From NCBI GenBank assembly GCA_010405405.1, contig MU004239.1, positions 410,854 through 474,853 of the forward strand: DNA of 64,000 nt, written 5' to 3'. Shown here in pieces: positions 58,400-64,000 of this stretch. The DNA comes from Microthyrium microscopicum. Lineage: Eukaryota; Ascomycota; Dothideomycetes; Microthyriales; Microthyriaceae. The notes under the pieces are model-generated. The model did no database searches and was not told the origin of the DNA. It was given only the letters and a program-made list of their open reading frames with translations. Made by a program: the position numbers and the translations under genes. Position 1 is the stretch's first letter. Every line of letters begins with the position of its first letter.

Positions 58400-61300
58400 A
58401 CTTTTAGAAAAACCCTTATAGAGAAACCTATAGTATTCCTTTAGTTACCTTCTAATAGCTTTATTCTATTATTATTATAATACCCTCTTAGTCTACTACT
58501 TCTAAATAAAAGGACTTATATTATTTCTCTATAAACTATAAGCCTACTAAAGGAATTCTAGTTAGTAGGTTAATATAGTAAGTAATTAGTAATTACTAAC
58601 TACTAAGGGCCCTATATAGCTTAAGTATATTATATATTATATAGATCTTATACTACGCGCTAGGATCTTAATCCTTAATATTATTCTTATTACTAGTTTT
58701 TTTTTTAGGACTTATCTATTACTTAATTGCTTAAGGCTATAGTATCTCTTAGGATAGGTTAGATCTAGCTTCTTAGTACTTATTTCTATTTAGTATTACC
58801 TTATTATTAAGTTTTACTATTATAGTTTAATAAGTCCCTATTAATCCTTCTTTTCCTAAGAGTTTATGGCTATTATCTTTATATAGTTAACTTTCTATAT
58901 AGTTTTATAATAGGCATATATAATATATATTTCTAAGTTTTCGTAATTAATTTTTGCCCTTAATAGGCTTTAGTATTATTATAGCTCTTAGCTATATTAA
59001 GCCCTCTCTTTTAATGCCTATTAAGTAGAGTATTTATAATATCTCTTAGCTAAGTTTTCTTTATTAATCTATACTCTTTAATACTATATAATAAGCTACT
59101 AAATAGCTACCTCTAAGTTTTTAGTAGTCTATATAGTCTATCTCTAGAGTATAAAGTATTTTAAATTTACGTAGTTTTAGTTACTTCTTTCTTTTTAAGT
59201 TTTTATTATACTTCTTACTCTCTTTAATTCCTCTTCTAAGGGTAAGTCCTTTATAGGCTTCTCTTTCTCCTCTCTTTCTTACCTTTAGGTACTTAGTAAA
59301 CGTCTTATACTTATAAGTACTCTTTTTTTATTATTTTTAAAGAAGGTAAAAACTACTCTATCTATAGACGTTAAAAATACTACTTTATCTTTAAATATAA
59401 AATTAGCTAGTTCTATCTTAGCTTCTATTATAAGTCTTTTAGTATTTTTTTATATATAGTATTAACTATTATAATATAGACTATATACGTTTCTAATATA
59501 AGAATCTATCTATACTATCTCTAAATGTTATATTATTATATAGAGTTACTTAATAGTAAGTACCTAGTTAGTCTTAATATATTTACTATAATAATTACCT
59601 ATATTTATAGTTAAGCTAGCCTTAGTTAATATTCTTACTCTTATTATAAAGAGTAATATTCTAAGTATAAGGCTATAAGTATATCCTTACTTTTAATCTT
59701 CTACCTTTTCTAATATTATAGTAAAGTACTAGTAGAGTTAAAAAAATAGGGTAAGTACCTTTAATATACCTTTAATAAAGTAATAGCTAACCTAGTTAAC
59801 TCTTATTAAGATATTAAGGAGTACGTATTATTAGGTATAAATAAAAAGGCTACTAAGTAAGTAGAAGTTATAAAGAGTTTAGTAAGTAAGTTTATTAGCT
59901 ATAGAGCCTAGTTTGCTTTTACTATAGCTTTACTAGTATAGTAAAAGAAGAAGAAGCTAAAGATTAATATAGCTATACTAGCTACTAATTTAGCTTACCT
60001 ATAAGCTATCTTACTAAAGCTTTATACTTAAAGCATAAAGATAGATTTATTAGTAGAAATATCCTAGTTATTAAGTAGAGTAGTAGTATTATTTAATAAA
60101 GAGTAATAAATAGATATAGAATAAAATTAATTACGTTTCTAGACTTAGCTATTTCTTTTATAATTATATATTACTAGCCTATTAGTACTATAGTATTATA
60201 GTTAGTTATTTATAAGATCCTTAAGTCTTAGTAGTTCTCTATACGCCTTAAGGTCTATTTTTATAATCTTTTTAGTTAGCCTAAATTACTAAAAAGCTCT
60301 ACTTTTTAGTAGTTATCTAGCTACTACCTAAGTATTTCTTAGATTAAAGAATATATAAGCCTTATTTAGTATTATTACTTATTTTAGTAATTTTTCTTTA
60401 TAATATTATAGATAGTTTAATAGTATATAGTAAATTATTTATTACTAGTAACTATATAGGTACTATAGTAAGAAGATTATTAGTACTTATATATTATATA
60501 GCTAGTTATTAAGTTTAATAACTTCTAATTATATAAGGAAGAGCGCTATTACTTATACTTTATTAAGACTATTATAAAGCTTAATTAGTTAGTTACTTTA
60601 TAATATTCTTTACGCTATAGTAATATATTACTATATCCTTATAAGCTATACTTAAGTATTTATTTAGAGCTTATAGTAATATACCTTAATTAGAAATATC
60701 TCTAGCTCTAGTTTAGTTTTTACTTCTTTCTTCTTTTATAGTATACTATCTATTAATTATATTACTTACTTATAATTAGTATCTTACTTTTACTTCGTCT
60801 TTAATCTCTTTTTTTATTACTTTAATATATTAACTCTTTAAGCTATGATCTTAGTTATATATATCTATACTAGTTTAAGTATTACTAGGCTTTTTAGTTA
60901 TTACTACTAAGGAAGTATTCTCTAGTTCTTTAGGAGGTTTACTTAGTATACTTTAGTAATAATTTTATTTATCTTTTATATTACTATTAAGTCTTTATTC
61001 TTATTAGTATATTCCTCTACTAAAACTATAATATTTATCTAGAGTAGTTTAACTTTTGTTTCCTTATTTAATAAAGTAATAGGAGTTCTTTAGTACTCTC
61101 TTATTATCTTATAAAGTATATTATTCTAAACTACTACTAATAGTTTATAATAATCTTTTAGTACTTTAAGGAATAATAATTCTAGACTTTATACTTATAC
61201 TTTATATATAAGGGTTAGCTTAATAACTATTATATAAAGGAGCTTTATTTTTCTAAAGACTAGTTCTTATTTTAACTATACTATTTTTAAAAGTATTACT

Positions 61301-64000
61301 ATTTACTTAAATCCTTTAATTCTAGTCTTTTTAATATAGTTTTTCTAGTTTATTCTTTTATCTATCTATATACCTAGTACCCTAATACTCTTTAGTATAA
61401 GCTTAGTAAATATACTATCTACTATTATTATAGATTATAAGTCTACTTCTAAATAGTAGATATTCTAAGTAAAGTATATTACTTAATACTTATTAGAAGC
61501 AAACTTTACACTATATCTATTTATCTAGTTAGTATACTTCTAGTAGGCTTCTTCTAGTCTTATATAGTTCTTTTAGGTAGTATTGCCTTATATAACTAAT
61601 ATAGTATTATCTATAAACCTAAATCTAAAGATATTATTACTTACGTCCTAGAAGTATTCTAGTAGTTTTAATATAAAAAAGAGAAAGAGAATAAGTAAAA
61701 GAAAGGATCCTTAAAGAATTCTTATATTAGTTATTATTACTAGGCTCTAGTGCCTAGCAAATATAATTTAGGTTATATAATTAGTAGCAAAGCTTACTAC
61801 TATATTAATTAGCTACTAAGGAACTCTCTTTATCTCTAGGATATAAAGAAGTCTCCTTAGATTAATATTATTATACGCTTCTTAAAGGTTAAAGCTAAGT
61901 ACTAATACTATAGCTTTTACGTTTCTTTTCTATACTACCTTAATAGTACTCCTTAGAAGCTATATTACTATTAGTATTAACTACTCTACTCTAGCCTTTA
62001 TTTAGTTCTAGGGTAGTAGGTTATTATCTTCTATAAGTTAAGTAAGTCTATTAATAATAATCTTTTTAACTAACTTTATTATAGTATTCTTAAGGATAAT
62101 TAGCTAATAGGCTAATAATAGTAAGTAGTCTTTCTTACTTAGCTTTTTTAGTACTAGTATATAGGATTACTTTAAGCATTTTAAGATTATACTACTTATT
62201 AGTATTTTACTAATTATAAGTACTAGTTTTTTACTAAATTTTATTAGTTTTAGATTATTACCCTCCTTTTTAAGCTACGCCTTAAGCTTAAGAGCCTTTA
62301 AAACCTCGTTTAGTATATTAATAAGTCTTATTGCCTTATAATTTAGGAGGCTACTAATTATATAATTTATCTCTTTTACTATTACTTTATAGTCTATCTT
62401 TAGTTCTAAAAATAAGATAGTATTCTCTATATTACTTAGGTCTACTATTCTAGTTTAGAGAAAGAACTTTATAAATAGTATATTTACTTTACTTTAGTTA
62501 TTATAGGTATAGTTATTATTAGTTATCTATCTAAGTACTAGTAAGTATAAGTCTTCTTTTAGTTTACTAGCTTTAGCTTTTATCTACTTACTTATTCTCT
62601 ATAAGCCTTAGTTCTTATAGCGCTTATAATCCTTTATAATCTCTTCTATAAAAGTCTACTAAGATATTACTTTATTTTAGCGTAGAGATTTCCTTAGCTA
62701 GGTTGTAATTAATTTATATATATACTTATTTTAGTTATTTTCTATTTAAAGGTATCTTCTCTTTATATAGCGTTTTCTTTATATTAGTAAAGTAGTTATA
62801 AGTAACTATTTATATAAAGCTTATTTTAAGGGTTTTACTTTTAGGTAGTAAATCTTTAGTGCTTCTATTATTATTTTATATAGAGCCTCTATTAATATAT
62901 TCTTAGTATTCTATAAGCTATTATTTATATATTTAATAAATTGTTCTATATTTAGTTTTTATATATTATATTATACTTTTAGTATATATTTCTCTTATTC
63001 TAAAGTAAGCTAAATTAGTACTAGGATATAATCTTCTATTAGTACCTAGGTATTAATTAGGCTATAGAACTCTAGTCTTTCTTAAAAGAATTAAGATATA
63101 AACGTAAGGTTAATTATTATCTTTATTACTTTTACTCTTCTTTCTTTACGTAACCTATAGGTTAGCTCTCTTTTTAGTATATTTAGGTAAAATTCTTATT
63201 AGATTATATTATAGAGTAAGGTATTTACTTAGGGTTTAGTAGCTAATACTACGCCTTTTTATTAATAGTAGTAGTAGTTAAAGTCTTCTACTAATAAGAT
63301 CTCTTCTTTTATTTTATTAATTACCTTTATTAATATTAAGCGTTTAGTAATATAGTTATAGTTACTTACTACTAGGCCTTTGCTATATATATTAACGATT
63401 ATTAGTATTATATATCTATATTAGAGGCGTAGTATTAAGATAAATTAATTATAATATCTTACTTACTAGTCTTTTATATTAAGCGCCTTACTTATTATAA
63501 AGTATACTTTTAATTAATTATCTTAGTTATATACTAGAACGTAGCTAAGAAGGTAGTACGTCTTTCTTAGCTTTATAATTCCTTTAAGGTCTTAGACTAC
63601 TATAATTAGTTACTTAGTATTATTTAGTAAATTAAAGAATAGTCTTGCTTCTCTTTTATTTAACCTCTTATAGTTATATTATATAATATTAATACTATTT
63701 ATCTAAGTCTATTATTTAGATTTTACTTATTTTATTATTAGAGATTAGCTTAGAGTTATCTATAGCTTATCCTACTTTTTTATAGTTATTTTTTTATTAG
63801 TCTTTTAGGGCGCTATCTCTTATAGTTTATAAGCTATTATTATCTCTATTAAAGTTAAATATACTTATAATTAATCTCTAAGTGCCTTAGACTAGGTTAT
63901 TACGTACCTTATTCTCTATTTCTTATAATGCTAATAGTTTTTTAAGGTTCTTAGTCTCTACTTTTCTTTTCTTTATACTATTTACTATAATATATTTATT
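58400..64000 (-). mobile_element. RIP-degraded Tad1-like LINE (endonuclease and reverse transcriptase)
   Basis: On the minus strand the order endonuclease then reverse transcriptase is readable. The endonuclease is seen near 63260-63320 as EEILLVEDFNYYYY, the GDFNxHHxxW motif with His now Tyr, with IIVNIYSKG just upstream (63385-63410). The reverse transcriptase lies near 61595-61900: EAYNNINLRRLLYILEIKRV (former AFD...LL..L), then RIL-stop-GSF for GIPQGSP, LFLFYIK, and RFIDNTI where the catalytic F/YxDD should be. Stops replace Gln throughout. Layout and motifs fit non-LTR elements of the Tad1 clade. The left end near 58400 is a guess, and the 5' part, including any ORF1, lies beyond the window. 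Confidence 0.88.

Larger units (their letters stand above)
49895..64000. other. AT-rich, RIP-mutated isochore of nested transposon relics
   Basis: From about 49895 to the window end the sequence is overwhelmingly A and T. CpA and TpG are scarce, TpA is in great excess, and all six frames are cut by TAA and TAG; no frame of 60 codons survives. This is the signature of repeat-induced point mutation, in which C of CpA becomes T in duplicated DNA. Remaining C is mostly in CT, CC and CG contexts. Several element relics can still be read by treating stops as former Gln or Trp codons. Regions not covered by the relics below, about 49895-50890, 52420-52860, 54700-55430 and 57720-58400, show no readable structure. 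Confidence 0.95.

Noticed and set aside
49895-64000. CRISPR-like or satellite array in the AT-rich block
   Set aside because: Short motifs recur only because of the biased base composition; no regular repeat-spacer spacing is seen.

Overview
The window reads as a nuclear contig of a filamentous ascomycete (Pezizomycotina). Supporting signs are short introns (about 46-180 nt) with GT..AG ends and CTAAC/CTGAC branch points, long intronless genes, and fungal families: a Msn2/MsnA-like zinc-finger factor, a DAL5-like permease, a HET-domain NLR and a KipA-like kinesin. The last 14 kb carries the mark of repeat-induced point mutation (RIP). I cannot fix the class from this sequence alone; a genome with AT-rich isochores fits many Dothideomycetes and Leotiomycetes.

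Layout. 1-6.5 kb: gene-poor, nothing I can support. 6.6-8.5 kb: two-exon C2H2 transcription factor (+). 8.5-11.9 kb: gene-poor. 11.95-12.98 kb: four-exon BTB/POZ protein (+). 13.8 kb: intron-containing tRNA-Pro(CGG)-like gene (-) with a damaged acceptor stem. 14.4-16.3 kb: four-exon MFS allantoate-type permease (-). 16.3-18.3 kb: no supported gene. 18.3-25.8 kb: DPH6 diphthamide synthetase (+), a five-exon small conserved protein (+), a 365-aa unknown (+) and a MOSC/ferredoxin-reductase fusion (-).

26.4-39 kb is a dense housekeeping block: PEX1 (+), MPC1 (-), MDM31 (-), PNO1/DIM2 (+), a GMC oxidoreductase ending in the peroxisomal signal SKL (+), and a leucine-rich-repeat-like protein (-). 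Organelle themes recur. PEX1 and the SKL oxidoreductase are peroxisomal; MPC1 and MDM31 act at the mitochondrial inner membrane. There are no operons here; neighbours are separate transcription units. 39.6-42.9 kb: an apparently intact HET/NB-ARC/TPR receptor (+), the best candidate for an allorecognition or fungal immunity gene. 44.2-47.2 kb: a Kip2/KipA-type kinesin (-).

At about 49.9 kb composition changes abruptly to very AT-rich DNA that runs to the window end. CpA and TpG are scarce, TpA is in excess and every frame is full of TAA/TAG. Degraded elements can still be read in it: a multi-exon relic (-, possibly a DDE transposase tail), a palindromic fold-back element, a LINE ORF1-like relic with zinc-knuckle spacing preserved as tyrosines (+), a hAT transposase relic (+) and a Tad1-like LINE endonuclease/reverse-transcriptase relic (-) running off the right end.

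Exon joins were deduced by eye from splice consensus, phase and family continuity; none is backed by transcript data.
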